Of a DNA stretch of 27,945 bases, positions 1-7,739 are shown piece by piece (position 1 is the stretch's first letter; each line of letters opens with the position of its first letter). This DNA is from Anaerolineaceae bacterium UBA5365 (GTDB lineage: Bacteria > Chloroflexota > Anaerolineae > Anaerolineales > Anaerolineaceae). The translations under genes and the position numbers were made by a program. Below the pieces are notes generated by a model that worked only from the letters and a program-made list of their open reading frames with translations, did no database searches and was not told the origin of the DNA. The stretch covers positions 46,732-74,676 of the forward strand of contig DHPL01000027.1 in NCBI GenBank assembly GCA_002407905.1, in the 5' to 3' direction.

Positions 1-592
1 TAAAGCCGGTTTCATGGGCGCCAAAGATCAGCCCGGCGTGGGTACCGCCGGAAGAGGTGGCGAAAACGATCCAATCGAAATCAAAGCGCTGGGTTTTAAG
101 CTCGTGCATGGCCTGGGCGTAACCCATGGCACCGATGGCGTTTGAACCGCCATAGGGAATGAGGTAAGGCCGTTTGCCTTCGGCCTCCAGGCGCTCAACG
201 GTGGCCTGCAAGGTTGAATCCCGCAGGTCCCGGGTGGGCACAAAGACGGTCTGGGCACCGCTTAGGCGGTCCAGGAGCAAATTGCCCTGTACCTGGCTGG
301 GCTCAGCCCCGGTGAGCACCAGGGTGCAGTCCAGGCCCAGGCGCGCCGCGGCGCCAGCCACCTGCCGGCAATGGTTGCTTTGCACTGCACCGGCGCTGAC
401 CAGGGTTTTACTGTGTTTGGCCAGAGCATCGCCCACCAAAAATTCCAGTTTGCGGGTTTTGTTGCCGCCGATCCCCAGGCCGGTGAGGTCATCACGTTTG
501 ATCCAGAGGTCGGGCCCGTTCAGGAGGCGTTTCAAGCGGGGCAGGGGTTCGATGGGCGTAGGCAGGTGAGCCAGTTTGATACGGTCGGTCAT
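1..592 (-). CDS. dcyD: D-cysteine desulfhydrase / ACC deaminase family PLP enzyme (3' end missing)
   Basis: The reading frame runs from an ATG at 592 off the left edge, giving 197 residues of an enzyme that is usually about 330 long. It belongs to the fold-type II PLP family containing D-cysteine desulfhydrase and ACC deaminase. Family D-cysteine desulfhydrases convert D-cysteine to pyruvate, ammonia and sulfide in the cytoplasm. Visible marks are IKRDDLTGLGIGGNKTRKLE, whose GGNK lysine is the expected Schiff-base residue, the SAGAVQSNHCRQ loop that holds the cofactor, LIPYGGSNAIGAMGY, and ATSSGGTHAGL. The QSNH motif occurs in both activities, so substrate cannot be settled without the missing C-terminal half. 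The start codon overlaps the stop of the upstream FemAB gene in an ATGA (589-592), which implies translational coupling. It is the last visible gene of the ridA operon. Confidence 0.85.
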   Translation of the reverse strand, partial: MTDRIKLAHLPTPIEPLPRLKRLLNGPDLWIKRDDLTGLGIGGNKTRKLEFLVGDALAKHSKTLVSAGAVQSNHCRQVAGAAARLGLDCTLVLTGAEPSQVQGNLLLDRLSGAQTVFVPTRDLRDSTLQATVERLEAEGKRPYLIPYGGSNAIGAMGYAQAMHELKTQRFDFDWIVFATSSGGTHAGLIFGAHETGF

Positions 593-1701
593 TCTTCGAT
601 ACTCCTTTGGCGGTTGGCATCCTTGCCGCGCTTGCGCATGAGGTCAAGCAGGCGGGGTAGGAGGCTGGTGTAGAGGCGGTAAACCCGTGGCCGGCTGGCA
701 TAATCCCAGGCGCCCAGGGTGCGCATGAAAAGGCCGCTATATCCTTCTTTGAAGCGGTAAACCCCCCAGAGGCTGTCGCTTTCGTCCAAGACCTCCGGCG
801 CGCCCCAAAAATCGTAGGTCTGGCAGCCCAGGTTTTTGGCCAGCCGGATGGCTTCCCATTGCAGGAGGTAAGTGGGCATATGGGAGCGGGCTTTTTCGGT
901 GGACATTCCGTAAAAATACCTGGCAATTCCGGCAAAATGCAGCATCACCAGGGCAGCCACTGGTTCACCTTCGAATTCCGCGATGAGAAAACGCGCCATT
1001 CCGGCGGTGTAAAAACGCTGCCAAAGTTCCAGGTAATAGGCCTCATGCCGGATCACAAAATCGTCCCGGACGGCAGTGGCAGCATACATGGTGTAAATTT
1101 GCGGTAATTCCTCCAGGCCGGCTTCGCGCACGGTCACGCCCCGGCGCTGGGCCAGGCGGATGTTGTAGCGGGTTTTCTGTTTCATGGCCGCCAGCAGCTC
1201 ATCTTCGCTGGCGCTGAGGTCGAGGACCACGGTGTTGCGGAATTGGATCTGGTCTGTGGAGTATTGCCAGCCGCGCCGGCCAAGCGTGCCCTGGGCCGCC
1301 GTACCAGTCTCTGTTCTGGCCTCCACATCCGTGCCGGGCTGGCCGGTGCTGAGGACGATATCCGGGTCGATTTTAATAAAGATCGCCTTTTCCCTGCGGG
1401 CATGTGCTTCCAGGTCCGCCAGGACGCTTTCCGCGAGCGCTTGGTCTGCCCAATTCAGCGTAGGCCCCTTGGGGCAGTAGATCACCTTGAGGCTCAAGCC
1501 AGGCAGAACGCGCATTTGGCGGGTGAGCAGCAAGGCCGCGGCGCGGGGGCTGGCCTGATCGCCCCAGATGTAGAACTGCGGCGTCCATGCGTTCTGACGT
1601 TTGATCTGGCCCCATTCCCAGGTTTGGAGGATGTGGGGCTGGGGCAGGCGCAGCAAGATTTCCTGCCAGGTTTGGGAATTTATCTGCTCAAGCCGGCGCA
1701 T
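589..1701 (-). CDS. FemAB-family peptidoglycan bridge aminoacyltransferase, copy 2
   Basis: This 370-residue protein belongs to the FemABX group of duplicated GNAT-fold enzymes. These transfer amino acids from aminoacyl-tRNA to the peptide stem of lipid II and so build peptidoglycan cross-bridges on the inner face of the membrane. Typical signatures are ILQTWEWGQIKRQNAW near the N-terminus, YCPKGPTLNW, AAMKQKTRYNIRLAQRRGV in the middle, YFYGMSTEK, MPTYLLQWEAIRLAKNLG, TYDFWGAP and SLWGVYRFKEGY near the C-terminus. The frame is open further upstream to 2148, but that extension reads out of frame through the preceding FemAB gene, so the ATG at 1701 is chosen. This gives a 14-nt overlap with the upstream gene and an AAGGCAGGTG element just before the start. 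The preceding gene is a clear paralogue. The amino acid added cannot be deduced. Confidence 0.85.
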   Translation of the reverse strand: MRRLEQINSQTWQEILLRLPQPHILQTWEWGQIKRQNAWTPQFYIWGDQASPRAAALLLTRQMRVLPGLSLKVIYCPKGPTLNWADQALAESVLADLEAHARREKAIFIKIDPDIVLSTGQPGTDVEARTETGTAAQGTLGRRGWQYSTDQIQFRNTVVLDLSASEDELLAAMKQKTRYNIRLAQRRGVTVREAGLEELPQIYTMYAATAVRDDFVIRHEAYYLELWQRFYTAGMARFLIAEFEGEPVAALVMLHFAGIARYFYGMSTEKARSHMPTYLLQWEAIRLAKNLGCQTYDFWGAPEVLDESDSLWGVYRFKEGYSGLFMRTLGAWDYASRPRVYRLYTSLLPRLLDLMRKRGKDANRQRSIEE

Positions 1702-2698
1702 CGGCACCTGCCTTGCGCCGGGCGCGGTAGAACTGGAATGCCCGGTAAAGCAATGGTTTATACACCTTAAGATAGGCCGGCGCACTGCGAAGGACCTGGC
1801 CGCCGAAACCGCGTTTGAAGCGGTAAACACCCCAGAGGCCATCGCTGCGCTGAGTGAATTCCGCTTCCAGTTGGGATTCGTCCGCATCCGGGATGCCCCA
1901 TAAGTCGTAGGTTTGGCAGCCGCGAGCCCTGGCCAGGCGCATCGCCTCCCACTGGAGGAGGTAAGTGGGCATGAGGTTGCGGCTGCTGTCATCTGAGGCG
2001 CCGTAAAAATACCAGGCGCGTTCGCCGCGCAGAAAGAGCATGAGCGCTGCCAGCAGTTTTTCCTCGTGCCAGGCCTCCAAAAGTACGCATTCACCCAATG
2101 GGGCAAAGAGGCCGTAGACCTTTTGATAGTATTCCAGGCCATGCACAAAGAACGCGTCCCGGCTGGCGGTAACTTCGCTCAGGCGGTGAAAGGCTGCGAC
2201 ATCGCTGCTTTCACGAACCTGAACGCCATGTTTGACCGCCAGGCGGATGTTGTAGCGGGTCTTTTGTTTCATCGCCGCCAGAATGGCTTCTTCCTCCGGC
2301 CGCAGGTCCACCAATATGCTGCGCCGGGGTTGGATGGTTTGGGCTTCCGCCGTAAAGCCGGCATCCAATTGGGCTGCAAAATCCGCGGGCAGGGGTTCGA
2401 AGAGGTCTGGCTCAACCTGGAGGAATATGGCGCCTTTTTCGCGGCAAAGCTGATCGATCCTGGGCCAGAGAGCCGGCCAGTTTGTGCCCAGGGGGCCCTT
2501 GGGGAGGTAGGCGATGGAGAGCCCCAGCGGCAGGCGGCGGAAGAGAACCTGGGCCGCGGCGTTTTCCGCGGTAACCAGCACAGGCTGCCAGCCAAAGGCG
2601 CTTTTGAACTGCCCCCATTCCGGTAACTGGAGAATATGCGCGTTGGGGTAGGCCGCGCGAATGAAATCGGGCGCAGGGGCCTGCTGGTCTGCATGCAT
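1688..2698 (-). CDS. FemAB-family peptidoglycan bridge aminoacyltransferase, copy 1
   Basis: A 336-residue FemABX-type transferase, paralogous to the next gene downstream. It has ILQLPEWGQFKSAFGW, YLPKGPLG, AAMKQKTRYNIRLAVKHGV, YFYGASDDSSRNLMPTYLLQ, CQTYDLWGIPDADES and GLWGVYRFKRGFGG in the family order. The ATG at 2698 lies 2 nt after the stop of the sugar transferase, and the longer open frame to 2857 only runs antiparallel into that gene's coding region in another frame. Family members add residues to the stem-peptide lysine or ornithine, or extend a bridge. Two enzymes in tandem suggest a bridge of at least two residues or two different positions, which is inference. It has no signal peptide or membrane helix, as expected for a cytoplasmic lipid II-modifying enzyme. 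Confidence 0.85.
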   Translation of the reverse strand: MHADQQAPAPDFIRAAYPNAHILQLPEWGQFKSAFGWQPVLVTAENAAAQVLFRRLPLGLSIAYLPKGPLGTNWPALWPRIDQLCREKGAIFLQVEPDLFEPLPADFAAQLDAGFTAEAQTIQPRRSILVDLRPEEEAILAAMKQKTRYNIRLAVKHGVQVRESSDVAAFHRLSEVTASRDAFFVHGLEYYQKVYGLFAPLGECVLLEAWHEEKLLAALMLFLRGERAWYFYGASDDSSRNLMPTYLLQWEAMRLARARGCQTYDLWGIPDADESQLEAEFTQRSDGLWGVYRFKRGFGGQVLRSAPAYLKVYKPLLYRAFQFYRARRKAGADAPA

Positions 2699-2700
2699 AT

Positions 2701-4125
2701 TTACCGCCCCTTGAAGCCGAATACAGCTCCGAAAGTGCGCAGCAGGATGTTGAAATCCATCAGGATATTGGCGTGCTGAATGTAATAAAGGTCGTATTCC
2801 AGCTTGATGGCCGTTTCTTCGATGGTCTCGGCATAGGGTTGGTTGATCTGCGCCCAACCAGTGATGCCTGGCTTGGTGAGCATGCGCGCGCGGTAAAAGG
2901 GCACGATATTCTGAAAAACCGTCACCAGCTCAGTGCGTTCGGACCGGGGTCCCACCAGGCTCATTTCTCCGCGCAGGACGTTGATCATCTGGGGCAATTC
3001 GTCCAGGTGCGAGCGGCGCAGGAACTTGCCCACGCGGGTGACCCGCGGGTCGTTGGTAGCAGTGACCAGGCCTTCGCGGGCCATGTCTTTGCTGTCTTTC
3101 ATCGTGCGGAATTTATAGATCATATACGGCCGGCCGCCCAGGCCCAGGCGTTCCTGCCTGTAGATGGCGGGGCCTTTGGAATCCATGTGGATGACCGCGG
3201 AGATCAGCGGGTAGAGCAGACCCAGGACGATGGTGCCCGCCAGGCCGCCCAAAACGTCCATCGCCCGTTTCAACAGCCGGTAAAAGGCGCCGGTTGGGGT
3301 TTTATCCAGAAAGGCGCGTATGACCCAGTCCGACTCAAGAAGGCTGATCGGCACGCGGTGGGTCAGTTCCTCATAGGCTTCGGACATCGTGGTGAGGTTG
3401 ATGCCCGATTCCTGAGCCAGGAGGATGCTTTGGAACATACCGTGGTTCATCTTGTTGGATATAGCCAGGATGAGATCCGTGACATCCAGGTCTTCGATGA
3501 GGCGGTTGAGGATGGCGTAATTACCCAGGATTGGGCTGCCCGAGATGCGGGTGCCTTGCTTTTCCGGGTCATCGTCCACCAGACCCAATAAATTGAAAGG
3601 CGGCACTTTTTGATTGGTGATCTCATCCACCAGGGCGGTGCCGGCTTTGCCAGCGCCGACGATGATCACCCTGCGCTGCCGGCTCACCGCTGAGAAGAGG
3701 CGCACCTGAACCAAACGCCAGGCGAGCGTAAAGAGCCCGACCAGGATGATAAAGAAGGCGGCGCCCAGGCGCGGGGGCATGGCCGCGCGGGGCAGGATGA
3801 AATAAACCATCAGGTAGATCCCGCCGGCCAAAAGAGTGGCCAGGCCAACGGTCTTGAGCGTTGTGCGTGTGTCTCCGGCTTTGCTTAGGTCGTAAAGTTC
3901 CACCAGGAAAAGCGGCCAGAAGAGAGGCAGGAAGTAGAACCATCCTGGCACCCGCTCCCGCAGGAACTGCATCGAAAAATGCAGGGAACCATCGCTGAGC
4001 GCCCAGATGTAGAGGGCGGCAAAAAGTGCCAGATAGGCAAAGAGCAGGTCTCCCAAGAGCAGCAGGAATCGCTGTTCCGAAGCTTGAAAGCGGATGTGGC
4101 GGACAGGTTGAGCGTTTTTTTCCAT
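2701..4125 (-). CDS. Exopolysaccharide biosynthesis polyprenyl glycosylphosphotransferase
   Basis: This 474-residue membrane protein should transfer a sugar-1-phosphate from a nucleotide sugar to undecaprenyl phosphate, the first step of exo- or capsular polysaccharide assembly. The N-terminal 145 residues hold about four hydrophobic helices (roughly 20-40, 61-77, 92-112 and 120-140). A CoA-binding-like Rossmann domain follows, with [12 protein letters not shown] near 153-164. The catalytic bacterial sugar transferase domain runs from about 284 to the end with [32 protein letters not shown], the DELPQ motif at 375-379, SLVGPRSE and [11 protein letters not shown]. The ATG at 4125 is 5 nt after the GT2 stop. 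The longer frame to 4527 is GT2 sequence in another phase. The sugar specificity (glucose, galactose or an amino sugar) is not visible. Confidence 0.9.
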   Translation of the reverse strand: MEKNAQPVRHIRFQASEQRFLLLLGDLLFAYLALFAALYIWALSDGSLHFSMQFLRERVPGWFYFLPLFWPLFLVELYDLSKAGDTRTTLKTVGLATLLAGGIYLMVYFILPRAAMPPRLGAAFFIILVGLFTLAWRLVQVRLFSAVSRQRRVIIVGAGKAGTALVDEITNQKVPPFNLLGLVDDDPEKQGTRISGSPILGNYAILNRLIEDLDVTDLILAISNKMNHGMFQSILLAQESGINLTTMSEAYEELTHRVPISLLESDWVIRAFLDKTPTGAFYRLLKRAMDVLGGLAGTIVLGLLYPLISAVIHMDSKGPAIYRQERLGLGGRPYMIYKFRTMKDSKDMAREGLVTATNDPRVTRVGKFLRRSHLDELPQMINVLRGEMSLVGPRSERTELVTVFQNIVPFYRARMLTKPGITGWAQINQPYAETIEETAIKLEYDLYYIQHANILMDFNILLRTFGAVFGFKGR

Positions 4126-4130
4126 AGCGT

Positions 4131-5135
4131 TCAGGCACGCCTCTGCGCGGACCTGGCAAAAAGGCCGGCCAAAAAGCCAGTGCCCCAGGAAAAATGCATG
4201 GTGATGATAGCCAGGGGCACGCCCGCAGCTAATAGTATATCCCTCTTTTTGAGGGCGAGCGCCACTCCGGCTGCCAGGAGTACCAGGAGATAGAAAGCCA
4301 GGCCCAAGGCTAGAACCATCCAGGCGGGGCGCCAAAACAAGCCAAGCAAGAGCAGAAAAAGGATTCCCAGAACAAAGAGCGGGGGCAGTGCCTGGCGCCA
4401 GCGCAAGGTGGATGGATAACGCTTGAGCATCTGGTTTTTCCAAAAGCCGTAGCGCCAATATTGGCGGGCTAAATCCGCGAAGGTAGCCCGGGCAAAATAG
4501 ACACAGGAGATGGCGGGGTCCATCCAAACGCGGCCGCCAGCCTGGCGGATGCGGGTATTAAGTTCGTAATCCTCATTGCTGAGCAGTGTTTCGTCGTAGG
4601 CGCCGAGGGATTGGATGTAATCGCGGGCGTAGGCGCCGTAGGGCACGGTATCTACATAGGCAGCGGTGCTGCTATAGCGGTACTGCGCGTCGCCAACGCC
4701 TACCGGGCTTGCGGCAGCGGCGGCAATGCTGCGGGCCGCCCAGCCATGGTTTTGGGGGCGGATCTGCCAAACGCCGCCCACGTTTTCGGCGATGCCCGCA
4801 TCCAACGCGGCCACACTGCGTGACACATAATGGGGTTCCGGCACGGAATGGGCGTCCATGCGTACGATGTACTTGCCCCGGGCGGCCTCAATGGCGCGGT
4901 TCAGACCGCTGGGGATCACCCGTTTTTTATTTTGAACGACTTTGAGAGCCAGTTGGGGGTGCCGGGCCTGGAAGGCGGAAATGGCTTCAATGGTGCCGTC
5001 ATCGGAAAGCCCGTCGGCAATCACCACTTCCATGTCCTGCAATGGAAAACCCTGCTCCAGGAGGGCATCGAGGAGCAGGTGGATGGTTTTAGCTTCGTTC
5101 CGGCAGGGAACGATGACGGAAACTCTGGGGGTCAT
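4131..5135 (-). CDS. Family 2 glycosyltransferase, ExoA-like, membrane-bound
   Basis: A 334-residue GT-A glycosyltransferase of the succinoglycan ExoA type. The N-terminal catalytic domain starts with VSVIVPCRNEAKTI and contains IADGLSDDGT at about 39-48. In place of the classical DxD it has DAH at 94-96, which is common in this subgroup. The acceptor side shows NEDYELNTRIRQAGG at about 188, and RQYWRYGFWKNQMLKRYP precedes three hydrophobic segments near 253-267, 272-295 and 304-322 that would anchor it to the inner membrane. It should add a sugar to the lipid-linked acceptor made by the polyprenyl glycosylphosphotransferase encoded immediately downstream. It lies 12 nt after ridA. No strong Shine-Dalgarno sequence precedes the ATG at 5135, so coupling to ridA translation is possible. 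Confidence 0.88.
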   Translation of the reverse strand: MTPRVSVIVPCRNEAKTIHLLLDALLEQGFPLQDMEVVIADGLSDDGTIEAISAFQARHPQLALKVVQNKKRVIPSGLNRAIEAARGKYIVRMDAHSVPEPHYVSRSVAALDAGIAENVGGVWQIRPQNHGWAARSIAAAAASPVGVGDAQYRYSSTAAYVDTVPYGAYARDYIQSLGAYDETLLSNEDYELNTRIRQAGGRVWMDPAISCVYFARATFADLARQYWRYGFWKNQMLKRYPSTLRWRQALPPLFVLGILFLLLLGLFWRPAWMVLALGLAFYLLVLLAAGVALALKKRDILLAAGVPLAIITMHFSWGTGFLAGLFARSAQRRA

Positions 5136-5147
5136 ACCGTCTGGGGT

Positions 5148-5573
5148 CTAGTGACAGCAGCCCTTCTCGTCTCCTTTGGGACGCACGGCAATGACTTCAA
5201 TTTCTACCAGGCCGGCTTTGGGCAAGGCGCAAACCTGCACCGCTGAGCGGGCGGGGAAATCACCGGTGAAGTGCTCGGCGTAAACCGCGTTCACGGCGGC
5301 AAAATCGGCCATGTCCTTGAGGAAGACGGTGGCTTTAACGATGTACGGCAAACCGCTGCCAGCTGCTTCAAGGAGGGCTTTGATGTTTTTGAAAGCCTGG
5401 CGAGCCTGAGCTTCAACGCCGCCGGGAACGAAATCGCCCGTGGCGGGGTCCAGGCCTAACTGACCGGAGACAAAAACCAGGCAGCCGGTGGCAACCGCGG
5501 CGGAATAGGGGCCTAAAGCCTTGGGGGCGTCTTCGCAAACGATGATCTCTTTCTTGGTGCAATCGTGACTCAT
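5148..5573 (-). CDS. ridA: RidA family reactive imine/enamine deaminase
   Basis: A 141-residue member of the YjgF/YER057c/UK114 family. RidA hydrolyses 2-aminoacrylate and related imines released by PLP-dependent enzymes, giving 2-keto acids and ammonia, and so protects other PLP enzymes. Family marks are ALGPYSAAVATG, VFVSGQLGLDPATG, KATVFLKDMADFAAVN and FPARSAVQV with the carboxylate-binding arginine (R109), followed by VEIEVIAV. The protein ends in an unusual cysteine pair (GCCH). The ATG at 5573 is preceded by GAGGTAACCC, and a TATAAT box lies about 35 nt upstream, so this looks like the first gene of the minus-strand operon. A D-cysteine desulfhydrase-type enzyme, which could generate 2-aminoacrylate, sits at the far end of the same run. 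Confidence 0.93.
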   Translation of the reverse strand: MSHDCTKKEIIVCEDAPKALGPYSAAVATGCLVFVSGQLGLDPATGDFVPGGVEAQARQAFKNIKALLEAAGSGLPYIVKATVFLKDMADFAAVNAVYAEHFTGDFPARSAVQVCALPKAGLVEIEVIAVRPKGDEKGCCH

Positions 5574-5606
5574 GGGTTACCTCGTTTTTGTGGATGATTT
5601 AGAGGG

Positions 5607-5612
5607 ATTATA
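5607..5612 (-). promoter_or_regulatory. -10 box of the ridA operon promoter
   Basis: On the minus strand a perfect TATAAT (within GATATAATCCC) lies 34 nt upstream of the ridA ATG, in a gap between a terminator and ridA. The -35 region is weak (nothing close to TTGACA at 16-18 nt), so the start is inferred from the -10 box and its position. The predicted leader is about 26 nt. Confidence 0.5.
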
Positions 5613-5636
5613 TCGTATACCGGGTGCGCGGACCTG

Positions 5637-5664
5637 AAAAAGCACCTGGCGGAGGCCTCAGGTG
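5637..5664 (-). terminator. Intrinsic terminator after the GT-B-like gene
   Basis: Read on the minus strand, CACCT(GA)GGC and GCCAGGTG form a stem with a CTCC loop and a two-base bulge, followed by CTTTTT. It lies 20 nt beyond the stop of the 5684-6796 gene, and so separates that gene from the ridA operon. Confidence 0.6.
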
Positions 5665-5683
5665 GGCATCTGGGATTAAGGTG

Positions 5684-6796
5684 TCAGGCCTGGCTGTCGA
5701 AGGGGTTGGTACTGCGCCGGGGGTTCCAGGCGCTGCCGCGGCTGGGTTTTTGTCCGCGCAGCACTGGCAGCGGTGTTTGCAGAAGTTTGCGCGCTACTTC
5801 GGCGATGCGTAGGTGCGAAGTGCCGCGGTTCTGCAGGGGCAGCAGCGCTTTGGTCCGGTTTTCATCCAGGTAGGAATAAACTTCCTTGCCAAGTGTGTAG
5901 GCAGTAAAGATGGCGGACGAGTTTTGGGCCACCAGCAGGTCACAATTGGCGATCATGGCATGCGCGTCACCGCCAAGCAGGATGGATTCGTGGGGGAAGT
6001 AACGCCTGATCTCTGAAATGGCGCGATGGGGGTCTTCATTGGGGTGGAGTTTAAAGATCACATCGCGTCCCCTGGCCAGTTCCTGTACTTTGCGCAGGTA
6101 AGCATCGCGGTCATCATGACCGAAGGTCTCGCGGATGGAGGAAGTAAGCGCCAGCACGTAGTGTTTGCGCGGAAAATCATTCTGCAGATAGCTGGCGGCG
6201 TCATCGAAATTTGGAATGCCGGTGACCACCATTTTAGAGCGGTCGATGCCGCGCGAAGCCAGATGCTCGCGATAGCCCTCCGAGGCAACGCAGAACAGGT
6301 CGTAAGCCTTGGATTGGCCGGTGGCAGCCGTGTTGGCCAGGAATCGCGGCCAGCCAAAGTAGCGTACCAGGGGGAAAGCCCAGTTTTCCTGCTCCAGCAT
6401 GCCTTCCTGTACCAGCAGCACCCGTGAGCGGCGGATGTTGGATGGCATGATTACATCCGAACCGGTGACCACCAGGTCGTAGGGCCCATTGCGGCCGTGC
6501 AAATCCACCTGGAGGTGTTGCTGACGCAGGTAACGCAGGCAGGCGCGTCTGTGCCTTCCGCCCAAGATCGAAAAGTTAAGCGCGCCTAGACGGGCCAGCC
6601 AACCCAGGAAGCCGGTGGCGTAGTAAGGTGTAAAAAAACATTGCTCAGGCGGAAAATTGCGCGCCACCTTGTGCATCATCGTTGTTTGATTGAGGGATCC
6701 GCAGATAAAGAGGATGCGGTAGGGGGAAGCTTGAGGGTTTGGCGCAGCCTGGCGCTCAGCAGGGTCTTTGCGGGAAGGAGAATCTTTTTCCAGCAT
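5684..6796 (-). CDS. GT-B-like protein related to capsule/CDP-glycerol transferases or UDP-GlcNAc 2-epimerases (function unknown)
   Basis: A 370-residue soluble protein with two Rossmann-like halves. The N-terminal half has YRILFICGSLNQTTMMHKVA, PYDLVVTGSDVIMPSNIRRS and RVLLVQEGML. The C-terminal half has VVTGIPNFDDA, DVIFKLHPNEDPHRAISEI and DLLVAQNSSAIFTAYTLGKE, the pattern of GT-B enzymes such as UDP-GlcNAc 2-epimerase and capsular or teichoic-acid-like transferases (KxHP, then a late xSSxxxxA loop). I do not recognise a specific activity. Its position beside the polysaccharide and wall operon supports an envelope role. The frame opens with TTG at 6805, but the ATG at 6796 is preferred. There is no clear Shine-Dalgarno sequence before either. 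It is likely transcribed separately, or by read-through from the small gene upstream. Confidence 0.55.
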   Translation of the reverse strand: MLEKDSPSRKDPAERQAAPNPQASPYRILFICGSLNQTTMMHKVARNFPPEQCFFTPYYATGFLGWLARLGALNFSILGGRHRRACLRYLRQQHLQVDLHGRNGPYDLVVTGSDVIMPSNIRRSRVLLVQEGMLEQENWAFPLVRYFGWPRFLANTAATGQSKAYDLFCVASEGYREHLASRGIDRSKMVVTGIPNFDDAASYLQNDFPRKHYVLALTSSIRETFGHDDRDAYLRKVQELARGRDVIFKLHPNEDPHRAISEIRRYFPHESILLGGDAHAMIANCDLLVAQNSSAIFTAYTLGKEVYSYLDENRTKALLPLQNRGTSHLRIAEVARKLLQTPLPVLRGQKPSRGSAWNPRRSTNPFDSQA

Positions 6797-6845
6797 ACGT
6801 CTCAATTATCTTGCCTGGGGCTCAACAGGCGATTAATGGGCTTTG

Positions 6846-6874
6846 AAAAAACGGTTTTAGTTGGGTTAAACCCG
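6846..6874 (-). terminator. Weak possible terminator between the 105-aa gene and the GT-B-like gene
   Basis: On the minus strand CGGGTTT and AAAACCG can pair with one mismatch around a loop of nine bases, followed by a run of six Ts. The stem is short and AT-rich, so this is only a candidate. The rest of the 6806-6901 gap shows nothing else. Confidence 0.25.
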
Positions 6875-6901
6875 GTTAATCTCCAAGCCGGGCAAGCGGT
6901 T

Positions 6902-7219
6902 CTATGCCTGCCAATCCCCAACACCCTTCCAGGCGTGGTCCAGGTGTTCAGCCATCACGGCTTTAAGCTTGCGCTTGATCACGTTGCGCACGGCTTCCAT
7001 GAGCGGCACTCCGCCAATAGCATTGACCCGCCGGCCGATCTCTTTTGCCTCACGGTGGTGGCACTGGTGGTCAAAGGGGCCGCCCGGGGTGACGGATAGA
7101 AAGTCGTCCTGCTTGCCAATGATCAGCAAGCGTTCGATCAGGTTGTTGATCTCGGTCTTCCGTTCACGGTCCAGAGCGCGGATCTCGGGCTCCCCGAAGA
7201 TAGCATTAAGGATACTCAT
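6902..7219 (-). CDS. Conserved-looking small hypothetical protein (105 aa)
   Basis: I do not recognise this protein. It is highly charged and soluble, with no signal peptide or membrane segment. The sequence begins MSILNAIFGEPEIRAL and continues with predicted amphipathic helices (RKTEINNLIERLLIIGKQDD, EAVRNVIKRKLKAVMAEHLD). A central HQCHHREAKEIGRR cluster of one cysteine and three histidines could bind a metal. A strong AGGAGG lies 6 nt before the ATG, and the gene follows the second DUF5680 gene by 13 nt, so it is the third gene of that operon. The good ribosome site and operon position support it as a real gene. Its role is unknown. Confidence 0.7.
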   Translation of the reverse strand: MSILNAIFGEPEIRALDRERKTEINNLIERLLIIGKQDDFLSVTPGGPFDHQCHHREAKEIGRRVNAIGGVPLMEAVRNVIKRKLKAVMAEHLDHAWKGVGDWQA

Positions 7220-7232
7220 CGGCGCCTCCTGA

Positions 7233-7739
7233 TCAGGATTCTACCAAAGCAGTCTCGATGAGGCCGCCGTGATAATAAATGAGGTAAAGCAATTTTTCGC
7301 CATCGGAGATGGTTTGCATACCCTGGAAAAAGCGGACATCCCCGCTGTTGTCATCTTCGTAGCTGTAACCATCCACTTCATAATGCCAACGGCCCAGAAA
7401 ACGGTGTTCCTGGTAATAGCAAGCCGAGCGGCTGACTGCTACGACCTCTTCTGCCTTTCGCAGGCTGAAAGCCTGTTTATCGATCAATTTGGCGTAGTGG
7501 TTGGCTCCCCAGATGGGGGAATCTTTGAAGAAGATGAGCTCCTGGCCGATTTGGTCAACCTTGCCAAAGTATGAACCATGGAAGGTGTAGAGGCCCTCGG
7601 TGTAAACACATTCCAGCGCGCCAAGCTGGTTTTGAGCCATGTTTGCATCGCTCACGCGGCCGCTTACCGATTTGGCTTTGAGGATAAAACTTTCAAGGGC
7701 AGTGAGGTCTGGCTGGACGAGGTGTGGTTCCGGGCTCAT
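7233..7739 (-). CDS. DUF5680 domain protein, copy B
   Basis: A 168-residue protein matching DUF5680, a small uncharacterised soluble domain. Typical marks are LESFILKAKSVSG, LECVYTEGLYTFHGSYFGK, IGQELIFFKDSPIWGANHYAK and the C-terminal YLIYYHGGLI. It is a paralogue of the upstream gene, which it overlaps by 4 nt in an ATGA (7736-7739), so the two are probably translationally coupled. The copy carries an insertion and an extended tail relative to its partner. No biochemical function is established for the family to my knowledge, and nothing in the sequence points to catalysis. The aromatic and acidic patches (YYQEHRFLGRWHYE) suggest a binding protein, which is only inference. Confidence 0.75.
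   Translation of the reverse strand: MSPEPHLVQPDLTALESFILKAKSVSGRVSDANMAQNQLGALECVYTEGLYTFHGSYFGKVDQIGQELIFFKDSPIWGANHYAKLIDKQAFSLRKAEEVVAVSRSACYYQEHRFLGRWHYEVDGYSYEDDNSGDVRFFQGMQTISDGEKLLYLIYYHGGLIETALVES

Noticed and set aside
1702..2148. 149-residue N-terminal extension of the second FemAB protein
   Set aside because: The extension reads through the first FemAB gene in another phase and lacks FemAB motifs; the ATG at 1701 gives the normal family length.
2773..3591. 272-codon plus-strand frame opposite the sugar transferase
   Set aside because: The minus strand encodes the catalytic DELPQ domain here; the plus frame is a GC-driven shadow with no ribosome site.
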